Part shown: one piece after another, positions 8,151 to 16,131 of the stretch
How positions within the stretch are numbered: the first letter of the stretch is position 1
How the letters are laid out: each line of letters starts with the position of its first letter
Assembly: GCA_002372545.1 (NCBI GenBank)
Contig: DFHD01000092.1
Location: 9,098-36,252 of the forward strand
From: Lachnospiraceae bacterium UBA3732
GTDB lineage: Bacteria; Bacillota; Clostridia; Lachnospirales; Lachnospiraceae
Direction: 5' to 3'
Length of the DNA: 27,155 nt
Program-made: the position numbers and the translations under genes
Notes under the pieces: generated by a model
The model's input: only the letters and a program-made list of their open reading frames with translations
Databases searched by the model: none
Told to the model about the DNA's origin: nothing

Positions 8151-8747
8151 ATGGATAAGAAAAAACTGATCCTGGTCACATCTCCGCCGGCATGCGGAAA
8201 GACCTTTATATCTAAAAATCTTGCCAAGGCACTGAACAATTGTGTTTACCTGGACAAGGATGATCTGATCGTACTTTCCAATCAGGTTTTTAAGGTTGCC
8301 GGAGAACCGGAGGATCGTTCCTCTGATTTCTTCCATAAGTGGCTGAGAGATGCTGAGTATCTGGCTATTCTTGAGATTGCCATGGATGCTCTGAATTACA
8401 ACGACACCGTTCTCATCAATGCGCCCTTTAAGCATGAGATCCGTTCCCCTGAATGGATGGCGGATATGCGTAAGAAGCTGGCGGAGAAGAACGCCGAGCT
8501 TTGCGTGATCTGGGTACATACCGATGTAGAGGTGGTACATCAGCGCATGGTAAAGAGAAATTCCGAAAGAGACACATGGAAGATCCAGCATTGGGATGAG
8601 TACGTCGCTACACAGTCCTATGATGCACCGGAGGGTATTCCGGAGCTCTTCATCTTCGAGAATTCCTCAGAGGATGATTTCGAAAAATCCATTGGCAAGG
8701 CAGTAAAGCATATTCGCGGAAGCGAGGAATACGGTCATATCCGCTGA
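8151..8747 (+). CDS. Predicted P-loop kinase/ATPase (AAA_33-like)
   Basis: This 198-residue protein has a Walker-A-like loop SPPACGKTF (Gly16-Lys17-Thr18) after a hydrophobic strand (LILVT). An acidic YLDKDDLI segment follows. Further on is a VLINAPFKHEIR strand and a region with scattered Arg residues (VVHQRMVKRNSERD) resembling the lid of small-molecule kinases such as gluconate or zeta-toxin-like kinases. GGAGG at 8141-8145 precedes ATG 8151, and the gap to asd is only 13 bases, so the two are probably co-transcribed. The substrate is unknown. The neighbourhood (asd, serC, serA, DUF1015) suggests an amino-acid or phospho-metabolite role, but that is inference. No toxin-antitoxin partner is seen. 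Confidence 0.8.
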   Translation: MDKKKLILVTSPPACGKTFISKNLAKALNNCVYLDKDDLIVLSNQVFKVAGEPEDRSSDFFHKWLRDAEYLAILEIAMDALNYNDTVLINAPFKHEIRSPEWMADMRKKLAEKNAELCVIWVHTDVEVVHQRMVKRNSERDTWKIQHWDEYVATQSYDAPEGIPELFIFENSSEDDFEKSIGKAVKHIRGSEEYGHIR

Positions 8748-8808
8748 TCGGTTTTCGGATACGAACGTCAGAAGCTGCCTGAGACCGGAGAGATGAAAGG
8801 AAAAATAC

Positions 8809-10047
8809 ATGGCAAAGGTAATGCCTTTTGCTGCTCTGCGGCCCGCCGAAGATAAGGTGAGCCGCGTGGCAGCACTTCCTTATGATGTTTACAACAGAAA
8901 AGAGGCGAAAGCGGAGGTGGAAAGAGAACCACTTTCGTTTCTTGCCATTGACAGGCCGGAGACCTTTTTCCCGCCGGATTTTGACATGTACAGCGACGAG
9001 GCTTATGCGAAAGCAAAGGAGCTTCTGGATGAGGCATGCAAAAACGGGACATACGTACAAGAAGAGGCACCGGCTTTTTATATCTATGAACTGATCATGG
9101 ATGGCAGAAGCCAGACGGGTCTTGTGACCTGCGCTTCCATTGATGACTACGTAAACGGCGTCATCAAAAAGCATGAGAATACCCGTGAGGAAAAGGAGCA
9201 GGACAGGATCAGGCATATCGATACCTGCAACGCGCAGACAGGTCCCATCTTTCTGGCTTACAGGGAGGATCCGGAGATTTCCGTTGTGATCCGCTGCATC
9301 CAGCAGGATGAGGAGCCGATCTATGATTTTACCGCGCCGGACGGCGTTCAGCACCGGGTGTGGATCGTGGATGACGAGGCGGATATCCGTGTACTGATGC
9401 AGAGCTTTGCGGAAATGCCGAACCTCTATATCGCCGATGGACATCACCGCGCCGCATCTGCAGTGAAGGTTGGCCTGAAGCGAAGGGAGGAAAATCCCGG
9501 ATATGACGGAACAGAGGAATTCAATTACTTCCTTTCTGTTCTTTTCCCGGATTCCGAGCTGACCATTCTTCCCTATAACAGGGTTATTAAGGACTGGAAC
9601 GGTCATAATGCGGCGGAGCTTCTGGATGCCCTGGCAAAGCTCGGAACGGTCGAAAGGAGCGATGCTCCCGTTCAACCGGCTGATAAAGCGAGTGTGGGCG
9701 TGTATACAGAGGGGCAGTGGTATCTGTTCCGGTTTGATGACCGGTTTAAGAATGATGATCCGGTGGAAGGACTGGATGTTTCTCTTCTGCAGAAGCATCT
9801 TCTGGCTCCCTTTTTCGGAATTGAGGATCCCAGAGTGGACGACCGCATCGACTTTGTTGGCGGGATCCGCGGTCTGGGCGAGCTGGAAAAGCGCTGCGGC
9901 CAGGATTCCATAGCGGCCTTTTCCATGTATCCCACATCCATCAGCGAGCTCTTCCGGGTGGCAGATGCAGGACTTCTGATGCCGCCCAAATCCACCTGGT
10001 TTGAACCCAAGCTGAGAAGCGGTATCTTTATCCATCCCCTTTCCTGA
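8809..10047 (+). CDS. DUF1015 family protein
   Basis: The 412-residue protein matches the uncharacterised DUF1015 family. Its marks are an N-terminal PFAALRPAEDKVSRVAALPYDV, a central KHENTREEKEQDRIRHID block followed by TGPIFLAY, and ADGHHRAASA with Asp210-Gly211-His212-His213-Arg214. Members of this family are often found beside serC and serA in clostridia and relatives, as here. The DGHHR motif resembles that of ParB/Srx-fold free-serine kinases (SerK, SbnI), so an enzyme of serine or phosphoserine metabolism is a reasonable hypothesis rather than a known function. AAAGGAA at 8796-8802 supports ATG 8809. No membrane segment or signal peptide is visible. Confidence 0.88.
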   Translation: MAKVMPFAALRPAEDKVSRVAALPYDVYNRKEAKAEVEREPLSFLAIDRPETFFPPDFDMYSDEAYAKAKELLDEACKNGTYVQEEAPAFYIYELIMDGRSQTGLVTCASIDDYVNGVIKKHENTREEKEQDRIRHIDTCNAQTGPIFLAYREDPEISVVIRCIQQDEEPIYDFTAPDGVQHRVWIVDDEADIRVLMQSFAEMPNLYIADGHHRAASAVKVGLKRREENPGYDGTEEFNYFLSVLFPDSELTILPYNRVIKDWNGHNAAELLDALAKLGTVERSDAPVQPADKASVGVYTEGQWYLFRFDDRFKNDDPVEGLDVSLLQKHLLAPFFGIEDPRVDDRIDFVGGIRGLGELEKRCGQDSIAAFSMYPTSISELFRVADAGLLMPPKSTWFEPKLRSGIFIHPLS

Positions 10048-10106
10048 GTGCCCGGTATATTGCGTGATGCACCCGGTGGAAAGTAAAACCTGAAAAGGAG
10101 AACACG

Positions 10107-12305
10107 ATGTCAAATAGAAAAAAGGTATTTGCGATCAACTGGATGGAAGTGGATGCGCTGGTAAAGGGCAAGCACGACGATCCTCATCATATTCTTGGTG
10201 CTCATCCCTGTATTGATGATCTTTATGTAAATGTATATCTTCCCGATGCAAAGGTGGTAAAGGTGAAGGATAGTGACACAGGGAAGATCCATTCTCTTGT
10301 GTCTGAAAGAGTGCCCGGCTTTTTCTCCATTTGCATTCCCTCCCAGCAGCCCTTTACCTATACGGTGGAGGCAAAGTTCGAGGATGGACATGAGGAAAGC
10401 TATATCGATCCGTATATTTTTGAACCGGTGGTGGATCCCATTGATATCAGCCTGTTCAATGAAGGCATTCATGACAGGATATATGAAAAAATGGGCAGTC
10501 ATCCCATGGAGGTCGATGGAGTAGAGGGTACGCTTTTTGCCGTCTGGGCTCCGAATGCGGAAAGGGTTTCCGTTGTGGGAAATTTCTGTCAGTGGGACGG
10601 AAGGCGCTATCCCATGCGCAGGCTGGATTATTCCGGCATTTTTGAGCTTTTTATTCCCGGCAATTTCCGGGGTGAGATCTATAAGTACGAGATCCGTTCC
10701 AAATCGGGCGAGGTTTTCATGAAGAGCGATCCTTACGCTTTTTCCGCGGAGATCCGACCGGCAAATGCTTCCCGGGTTGTAGATCTGGATTATACCTGGA
10801 GTGACAAAAAATGGATGGATCAGAGAAAGGGCGTGGAGCTTCCCGAAAAGCCCATGAACATCTACGAGGTGCATATCGGCTCATGGAAGCGTCCGGAGGA
10901 TGGTAGAGAGTTTTACAGCTACCGGGAGGTGGCAGATAAGCTTTCCGACTATCTGATCAATATGGGTTACAATTATGTGGAGCTGATGCCTGTGATGGAG
11001 CATCCCTACGATCCTTCCTGGGGCTACCAGATCACCGGATATTATGCGCCTACATCACGCTATGGCGATCCGCAGGACTTCATGTATTTTGTGGATCATA
11101 TGCATGAAAAGGGAATCGGCGTCCTGATCGACTGGGTACCGGCGCATTTCCCGAAGGATGACCACGGCCTTGGCCGTTTCGACGGAACGGCGCTCTATGA
11201 GCATGAGGATCCCCGGAGAGGAGAGCATCCCCACTGGGGCACCTATATTTTCAATTACAGCCGGAACGAGGTAAGGAACTTCCTGATTTCCAACGCGCTT
11301 TACTGGGCGGATAAGTATCACGTGGACGGAATCCGTATGGATGCGGTGGCTTCGATGCTGTATCTGGATTACGGACGCGGGCCGGGAGAGTGGATCCCGA
11401 ACGAGTTCGGCGGAAACGAGAATACGGAGGCGGTAAACTTTATCCGCGATCTGAATGAGAAGATGCATGAAAAGTATCCCGGCGTTATGATGATCGCAGA
11501 GGAATCTACTGCGTGGCCCATGATCACCGCTCCGGTGGAGCAGGGCGGCCTCGGCTTCCAGTTCAAGTGGAATATGGGCTGGATGAATGACTTCCTTAAC
11601 TACATGAAGCTCGATCCGCTTTACAGGAAATATCATCATAACGAGCTGACCTTCAGCATGGTATATGCATACAGCGAGAATTTTATTCTGGTGCTTTCCC
11701 ATGACGAGGTGGTTCATGAAAAAGGCTCCATGATCGGAAAGATGCCCGGCGGCTACGAGGATAAGTTCTCCAATCTCCGCGTGGCTTATGGATATATGAT
11801 GACCCATCCCGGAAAGAAGCTTCTTTTCATGGGTCAGGAGTTTGCCCAGTTCAAGGAGTTTAATGAGTCCGGCGAGCTGGATTGGTCCCTCTTTGAATTC
11901 GATGCGCATATCTGCATAAGGGATTATGTGAAGGCGCTGAATCGTCTGTATCAGACTGAACCCGCTCTTTATGAAAAGGATAATGATCCCGACGGCTTTG
12001 CGTGGATCCAGCCCAACGATGCGAACCATTCCCTTCTCAGCTTCGAGAGGAGGGGCAGGGATGAAAAGAATACGCTCCTTGTGGTATGCAACTTTACCCC
12101 CATGGAGCATAAGAGCTATAAGCTGGCAGTTCCCACAGCCGGAAAGTGGAAGGAGATATTCACCAGTGATGCTTCCCGGTTTGGCGGTGACGGCCATAAC
12201 AACAAGACGGTAAAGCAGTCCAAGACCGGAAAGGTGGACGGAAGAGAGAATTATATTACCATCACCGTCCCGGGACTTTCCGTGTCGGTATTTAAAAAGA
12301 AGTGA
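10107..12305 (+). CDS. glgB: 1,4-alpha-glucan branching enzyme
   Basis: GlgB cuts alpha-1,4 glucan chains and re-attaches them as alpha-1,6 branches in glycogen. The 732-residue protein is full length. It has an N-terminal GlgB domain (DPHHILGAHP), then a CBM48 domain (about 120-220; FAVWAPNAERVSVVGNFCQW). A GH13 barrel follows with the nucleophile Asp412 in DGIRMDAV, the acid/base Glu in IAEESTAWP and the third carboxylate in LVLSHDEVVHEKGSM; a C-terminal all-beta domain ends the protein. AAAGGAG at 10094-10100 fixes the start. No other glycogen gene (glgA, glgC, glgD, glgP) is in the window, so this is a stand-alone copy between DUF1015 and the metallochaperone genes. Confidence 0.97.
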   Translation: MSNRKKVFAINWMEVDALVKGKHDDPHHILGAHPCIDDLYVNVYLPDAKVVKVKDSDTGKIHSLVSERVPGFFSICIPSQQPFTYTVEAKFEDGHEESYIDPYIFEPVVDPIDISLFNEGIHDRIYEKMGSHPMEVDGVEGTLFAVWAPNAERVSVVGNFCQWDGRRYPMRRLDYSGIFELFIPGNFRGEIYKYEIRSKSGEVFMKSDPYAFSAEIRPANASRVVDLDYTWSDKKWMDQRKGVELPEKPMNIYEVHIGSWKRPEDGREFYSYREVADKLSDYLINMGYNYVELMPVMEHPYDPSWGYQITGYYAPTSRYGDPQDFMYFVDHMHEKGIGVLIDWVPAHFPKDDHGLGRFDGTALYEHEDPRRGEHPHWGTYIFNYSRNEVRNFLISNALYWADKYHVDGIRMDAVASMLYLDYGRGPGEWIPNEFGGNENTEAVNFIRDLNEKMHEKYPGVMMIAEESTAWPMITAPVEQGGLGFQFKWNMGWMNDFLNYMKLDPLYRKYHHNELTFSMVYAYSENFILVLSHDEVVHEKGSMIGKMPGGYEDKFSNLRVAYGYMMTHPGKKLLFMGQEFAQFKEFNESGELDWSLFEFDAHICIRDYVKALNRLYQTEPALYEKDNDPDGFAWIQPNDANHSLLSFERRGRDEKNTLLVVCNFTPMEHKSYKLAVPTAGKWKEIFTSDASRFGGDGHNNKTVKQSKTGKVDGRENYITITVPGLSVSVFKKK

Positions 12306-12327
12306 GTAGAAAGAAGGTTTGATTAGC

Positions 12328-13485
12328 ATGGCAAAGACAGACATTATTTCCGGATTTCTGGGTGCAGGAAAGACTACCCTGATCAAAAAGCTGATCGCTG
12401 AGGCGTTTCAGGGAGAAAAGGTAGTCCTCATTGAAAACGAGTTCGGTGAGATCGGAATCGACGGCGGCTTCATGAAGGAGGCCGGCGTACAGGTGAACGA
12501 ACTGAATTCCGGCTGCATCTGCTGTTCACTGGTGGGTGATTTCGGAGAGGCTTTAAAGCAGGTGGTAACCGACTATGCGCCGGACCGTATCATTATCGAA
12601 CCCTCAGGAGTGGGCAAGCTTTCGGATGTCATCAAGGCCATTCAGAAGGCGGCCGAGCATGTGGAGATCCATCTGAACAGTGCCACTACCGTTGTGGATG
12701 TGACAAAGGCGAAGATGTACATGAAGAATTTTGGCGAGTTCTTCCTGAATCAGGTGGAAGCCTGCGGCACGGTTGTGCTTTCCCGGACACAGAACGTGAA
12801 AGAGGAGAAGCTGCTGGAGGCAGTAAACCTCATTAAGGAACATAATGCCGAGGCCAGGATTATTACGACTCCCTGGGACGATATTCCAGGAAGCGTAGTT
12901 CTGGACGCCATGGAACACAGCTCTTCAATAGAAGACATCATGAAGAATTTCAAATATGATCCGGCTGTGGACGATGAAGACGAGGATGAACATGAGCATC
13001 ACCATCACCACCATGATGACGAAGATGATGACGAGCATGAGCATCACCATCACCATGATGATGACGAAGATGATGATGAGCATGAGCATCACCATCACCA
13101 CCATGATGACGAAGATGATGACGAGCATGAGCATCATCATCACTATGATGAGAATGGTGTGTGCAGCTGCGGCCATCATCACCACCATCACCATGGCCAT
13201 GATGCAGATGAAGTGTTCACCAGCTGGGGTAAGGAAACGGCCAGAAAATTCGACCGCCAGGCGCTGGATGAGATCCTGCAGAAGCTTTCCGCAGAGGGAG
13301 AAGAGTACGGCATTATCCTCCGGGCAAAGGGTATTATCCCGGATACAGAGGGTGTATGGATGGAATTCGATCTCGTGCCCGGTGAATATGAGATCCGCAG
13401 CGGCAGCGCTGATTATACAGGAAAGCTTTGCGTGATCGGCAGCCAGCTGAAGGAAGACAAACTGGCAGAGCTGTTCGGACTGTAG
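12328..13485 (+). CDS. COG0523 (CobW/G3E) GTPase with a His/Asp-rich metal-binding insert
   Basis: This 385-residue protein belongs to the G3E metallochaperone GTPases. It has the Walker A GFLGAGKTT (residues 9-17), ENEFGEIGIDGG, the family metal site Cys63-Ile-Cys65-Cys66 in NSGCICCSL, and EPSGVGKLSDV. From about residue 216 to 292 is an extreme low-complexity insert: alternating His and Asp/Glu blocks containing 33 His, then CSCG and a run of seven His. A CobW C-terminal domain follows. Such proteins move zinc or other metals to client enzymes; which metal is not shown by sequence. ATG 12328 is chosen over TTG 12319 because AGAAGG (12311-12316) is too close to the latter. It is followed by a second COG0523 gene. 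Confidence 0.92.
   Translation: MAKTDIISGFLGAGKTTLIKKLIAEAFQGEKVVLIENEFGEIGIDGGFMKEAGVQVNELNSGCICCSLVGDFGEALKQVVTDYAPDRIIIEPSGVGKLSDVIKAIQKAAEHVEIHLNSATTVVDVTKAKMYMKNFGEFFLNQVEACGTVVLSRTQNVKEEKLLEAVNLIKEHNAEARIITTPWDDIPGSVVLDAMEHSSSIEDIMKNFKYDPAVDDEDEDEHEHHHHHHDDEDDDEHEHHHHHDDDEDDDEHEHHHHHHDDEDDDEHEHHHHYDENGVCSCGHHHHHHHGHDADEVFTSWGKETARKFDRQALDEILQKLSAEGEEYGIILRAKGIIPDTEGVWMEFDLVPGEYEIRSGSADYTGKLCVIGSQLKEDKLAELFGL
12991..13152 (+). repeat. 45-bp tandem repeat encoding His/Asp/Glu blocks
   Basis: Units lie at 12991-13035, 13036-13080 and 13081-13125, with a partial fourth at 13126-13152. Units 1 and 3 are identical at the DNA level, and unit 2 differs by few bases. Each encodes the 15-residue pattern H-E-H5/6 then an Asp/Glu block. 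The near-identity suggests recent tandem duplication and possible length variation between strains without loss of frame. Confidence 0.92.
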
Positions 13486-13527
13486 GAAGGCAGAAAGAAG
13501 AAAGCCGGCAGAGCTGTCCGGACTGTA
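13464..13527 (+). repeat. Direct repeat of the 3' end of the first COG0523 gene
   Basis: The 21 bases at 13464-13484, encoding the end of the protein and its stop, recur at 13507-13527 with a single T-to-C change. They sit 43 bases downstream, in the gap before the second GTPase. The copy is in a different frame relative to the gene. It is a small duplication scar. Confidence 0.85.
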
Positions 13528-13557
13528 AGAGGACAAGATAGACAAGAGGTGAAAAAA

Positions 13558-14517
13558 ATGCAGGCGGATGAGAGAGAAATTCCCGTATATGTCTTTATGG
13601 GATTTTTGGGAAGCGGCAAAACAACCTTTGCCACGGATACCCTGCTGAAACAGAATTTTACTGAAGGAAAGAAGAGCCTTCTCCTTGTCTGCGAGGATGG
13701 CGAGGAGGAGTATGACAGAGCGGAGCTGGAAAAGCGAAACATCTTTCTGGAAATGATCACGGAGGATACGCTGACCAGCGACCATCTGATCGAGCTGGGA
13801 AAACAGTACGATCCGGAAAACGTTCTGATCGAGTATAACGGCATGTGGGAGCTGGACAGGCTTTTTAATATCCGCGTTCCCAAGGGCTGGACGGTGGTTC
13901 AGGTAATCTCCTTTGTGGATGCAACCACCTTCGATATGTATATCAATAATATGAAAAAGATCATGATCGATGAGATGCGGAACGCAGACATGATCATTTT
14001 CAACCGCTGCAATGAGAGTACCCGGAAGGGCGAGTACCGCAGGAGCATAAGGGCCGTTAACCGCCGGGCTATGATCATTTTTGAAAATGAAAACGGCGAG
14101 GCGGATACCGGGGATGATGAGGTTGAGCTTCCCTTTGATATTTCCGGGCCGGAGATCGAGCTGGCAGAGGAGGACTTTGGTCTCTTCTATGTGGATGCCG
14201 CCGAGGAGCCGGATAAGTACGAGGGTAAGCATATCCGCTTTAAGGCGCAGGTGCATAAGCCTTCCAATTATGCAAAGGATACCTTTGTGCCCGGCCGTTT
14301 TGCCATGACCTGCTGTGCGGAGGATATAGCCTTCGTTGGCTTCAAGTGCTACTGGAAGGGGGCGAAACGTCTCCATGACCGGGACTGGGTCATTGTGGAG
14401 GGAACCATCGGAAAGGAGTATTATCCGGAGTTTCAGGGCGAGGGACCGGTGATCCATGCGGATTCCGTGGCCATGACCAGCCCTGCCGCAGATAATCTCG
14501 TTTATTTCACATACTGA
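13558..14517 (+). CDS. COG0523-like GTPase fused to a DUF1980/TIGR03943-like C-terminal domain
   Basis: The 319-residue protein has a Walker A GFLGSGKTT (residues 15-23) and a G3E-type fold (LIEYNGMW in the switch region, VISFVDATTF, ADMIIFNRC). The expected CxCC metal motif is absent; the corresponding region reads LLVCEDGEEEYD. From about residue 205 the protein changes to a domain with RFKAQVHKPSNYAKDTFVPGRF then MTCCAEDIAFVG (Cys252-Cys253), resembling the DUF1980/TIGR03943 proteins that accompany DUF318-type permeases. It lies directly after a CxCC-bearing COG0523 gene, so a two-protein metal-trafficking module is likely. AGAGGTGA at 13545-13552 supports ATG 13558 over GTG 13549. The domain assignment is from pattern memory. 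Confidence 0.85.
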   Translation: MQADEREIPVYVFMGFLGSGKTTFATDTLLKQNFTEGKKSLLLVCEDGEEEYDRAELEKRNIFLEMITEDTLTSDHLIELGKQYDPENVLIEYNGMWELDRLFNIRVPKGWTVVQVISFVDATTFDMYINNMKKIMIDEMRNADMIIFNRCNESTRKGEYRRSIRAVNRRAMIIFENENGEADTGDDEVELPFDISGPEIELAEEDFGLFYVDAAEEPDKYEGKHIRFKAQVHKPSNYAKDTFVPGRFAMTCCAEDIAFVGFKCYWKGAKRLHDRDWVIVEGTIGKEYYPEFQGEGPVIHADSVAMTSPAADNLVYFTY

Positions 14518-14524
14518 GAATCAG

Positions 14525-14539
14525 CCTTGCTCAGCAAGG
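14525..14539 (+). other. Small hairpin after the second COG0523 gene
   Basis: CCTTGC and GCAAGG pair perfectly around TCA, eight bases after the stop codon. There is no T-tract downstream, so it is at best a weak or processing-type 3' structure. Confidence 0.4.
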
Positions 14540-14598
14540 TATAAAGTATCAAAATGTACATACGCTGTCCGCCCCGGAGAGGCAGAAAGGATGGCAAT

Positions 14599-16131
14599 AT
14601 GTACAGTCGTATCTTTACAGGACTAGCCCTGGGGATTGAGGGACGCCTTGTTTCGGTGGAAACGGACATTGGTCCGGGACTGCCGGGCTTCTCTCTGGTG
14701 GGATCGCTTTCCGCATCTGCGCGGGAGGCGGTGGAAAGGGTTAGGTCCGCACTTCGAAACACCGGGATCACATTGCCGGCCAGGCGGATCACGGTGAATC
14801 TGGCGCCGGCAGACCTCCGGAAGGAAGGGACAGCTTATGATCTGGCGATAGCTGTGTCGATTCTGGGGGCGCTGGAAATCCTGCCGGAAAAAGTATTCCA
14901 TAAGAAAATCGTATATTTGGGAGAACTGGGCCTGGACGGCAGCCTGCAGGCTGTCCCGGGTGTTCTTCCCGTGGTTCATTTTGCGGCTTTGTCCGGGTTT
15001 ACGGAGGTTGTCGTGCCGGAGGAAAATGCTCCGGAAGCGGCACTGATCCCTGAACTCAGCGTTTATCCGGCAAAGAACCTGCAGGAGGTAATCTCCCTGC
15101 TGGATGGAAGCCTCGTTCGGGAACCCTTCCGCCAGGAGGAGGCTCTTGCCGCCTCTATGGAGCCTGAGCATGACATCCGCGAGGTCAGGGGGCAGGAGAT
15201 GCTGAAGCGCGGCATGACTCTCGCGGCAGCAGGCTTTCATAATATTCTGATGACCGGAGCGGCAGGCGCGGGGAAGTCATTGATCGCAAAATGCCTTCCG
15301 GGGATCCAGCCGGAAATGACGCCGGAGGAGCAGCTGGTGAGCACAAAGATCTACAGCGTGGCGGGAAGGATCAGTGAAGGCGGGCTCATGCGGCAAAGAC
15401 CCTTCCGCAGTCCGCATCATACCATTACCACTGCTGCGCTTCTGGGCGGAGGAGGGAACGCCAGGCCGGGCGAGGTGAGCCTTGCCAGCGGCGGTGTTCT
15501 GTTTCTGGATGAATTTCCGGAGTTCAGAACGCAGGTGATCGAATGCCTCCGGCAGCCGCTGGAAGAAAGATCCGTTACCATCAGCAGGATGCGGGCAGCC
15601 TACACCTATCCGGCGGATTTTATGCTTGTGGCGGCAAGAAATAACTGCCCATGCGGATATTATCCGGATCGCACGCGGTGCAGCTGTACGGAGAGAGAGA
15701 TCATCCAGTACAGGAACCGGATCAGTCAGCCGATCATGGACAGGATCGATATGAACCTCACAGTACGGCCTGTGAGCTTTTCCGAGCTGACGGAGGAAAA
15801 GGAGGGGGTGACCTCTGCAGAGATCCGGGAGGCTGTTGCCGCGGCAAGGGAGCGGCAGAGCTTCCGTTACCGGAATGAGGACTTCAAGGTAAATGCCGGT
15901 CTCACCCAGAACAAGATCGAGCAGTATATTTCGCTGACAAGAGGAGAAAAGAAGCTTCTGGAGGAAGCCTTTCTGACAGGGGAGATCTCGGCAAGGGGAT
16001 ATTTCCGGATCCTGCGGCTGGCCAGAACGGCAGCGGATCTGGCGGGAACTGAGGAGATCAGAGAGGAGGATATCCGCGAGGCGCTGTTTTTCCGGAATGC
16101 TGCGGAAACAAGGAAGGAGGTATGGGGATGA
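14599..16131 (+). CDS. comM: YifB/ComM family Mg-chelatase-like AAA+ ATPase
   Basis: ComM is a hexameric helicase-like ATPase that promotes branch migration during integration of single-stranded DNA in natural transformation. The 510-residue protein has the N-terminal ChlI-like domain (DIGPGLPGFSLVG, ITVNLAPADLRKEG), an AAA+ core with Walker A GAAGAGKS (220-227), the FRSPHHTITTAALLGGG loop and LFLDEFPEF as Walker B. It also has the Cys-rich NNCPCGYYPDRTRCSC segment and a C-terminal helical domain. ATG 14599 follows AAAGG by 8 bases and gives the usual family N-terminus; the longer ORF from 14554 does not. Its stop overlaps the dprA start, indicating translational coupling. Confidence 0.94.
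   Translation: MYSRIFTGLALGIEGRLVSVETDIGPGLPGFSLVGSLSASAREAVERVRSALRNTGITLPARRITVNLAPADLRKEGTAYDLAIAVSILGALEILPEKVFHKKIVYLGELGLDGSLQAVPGVLPVVHFAALSGFTEVVVPEENAPEAALIPELSVYPAKNLQEVISLLDGSLVREPFRQEEALAASMEPEHDIREVRGQEMLKRGMTLAAAGFHNILMTGAAGAGKSLIAKCLPGIQPEMTPEEQLVSTKIYSVAGRISEGGLMRQRPFRSPHHTITTAALLGGGGNARPGEVSLASGGVLFLDEFPEFRTQVIECLRQPLEERSVTISRMRAAYTYPADFMLVAARNNCPCGYYPDRTRCSCTEREIIQYRNRISQPIMDRIDMNLTVRPVSFSELTEEKEGVTSAEIREAVAAARERQSFRYRNEDFKVNAGLTQNKIEQYISLTRGEKKLLEEAFLTGEISARGYFRILRLARTAADLAGTEEIREEDIREALFFRNAAETRKEVWG

Noticed and set aside
8650..10113. 487-codon reverse-strand open frame across the DUF1015 gene
   Set aside because: No ribosome binding site or family resemblance; the forward gene has conserved motifs.
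12925..14457. 510-codon reverse-strand open frame across both COG0523 genes
   Set aside because: Its Met/Val/Ile repeats are simply the antisense of the His/Asp codon repeat; both forward genes are well supported.
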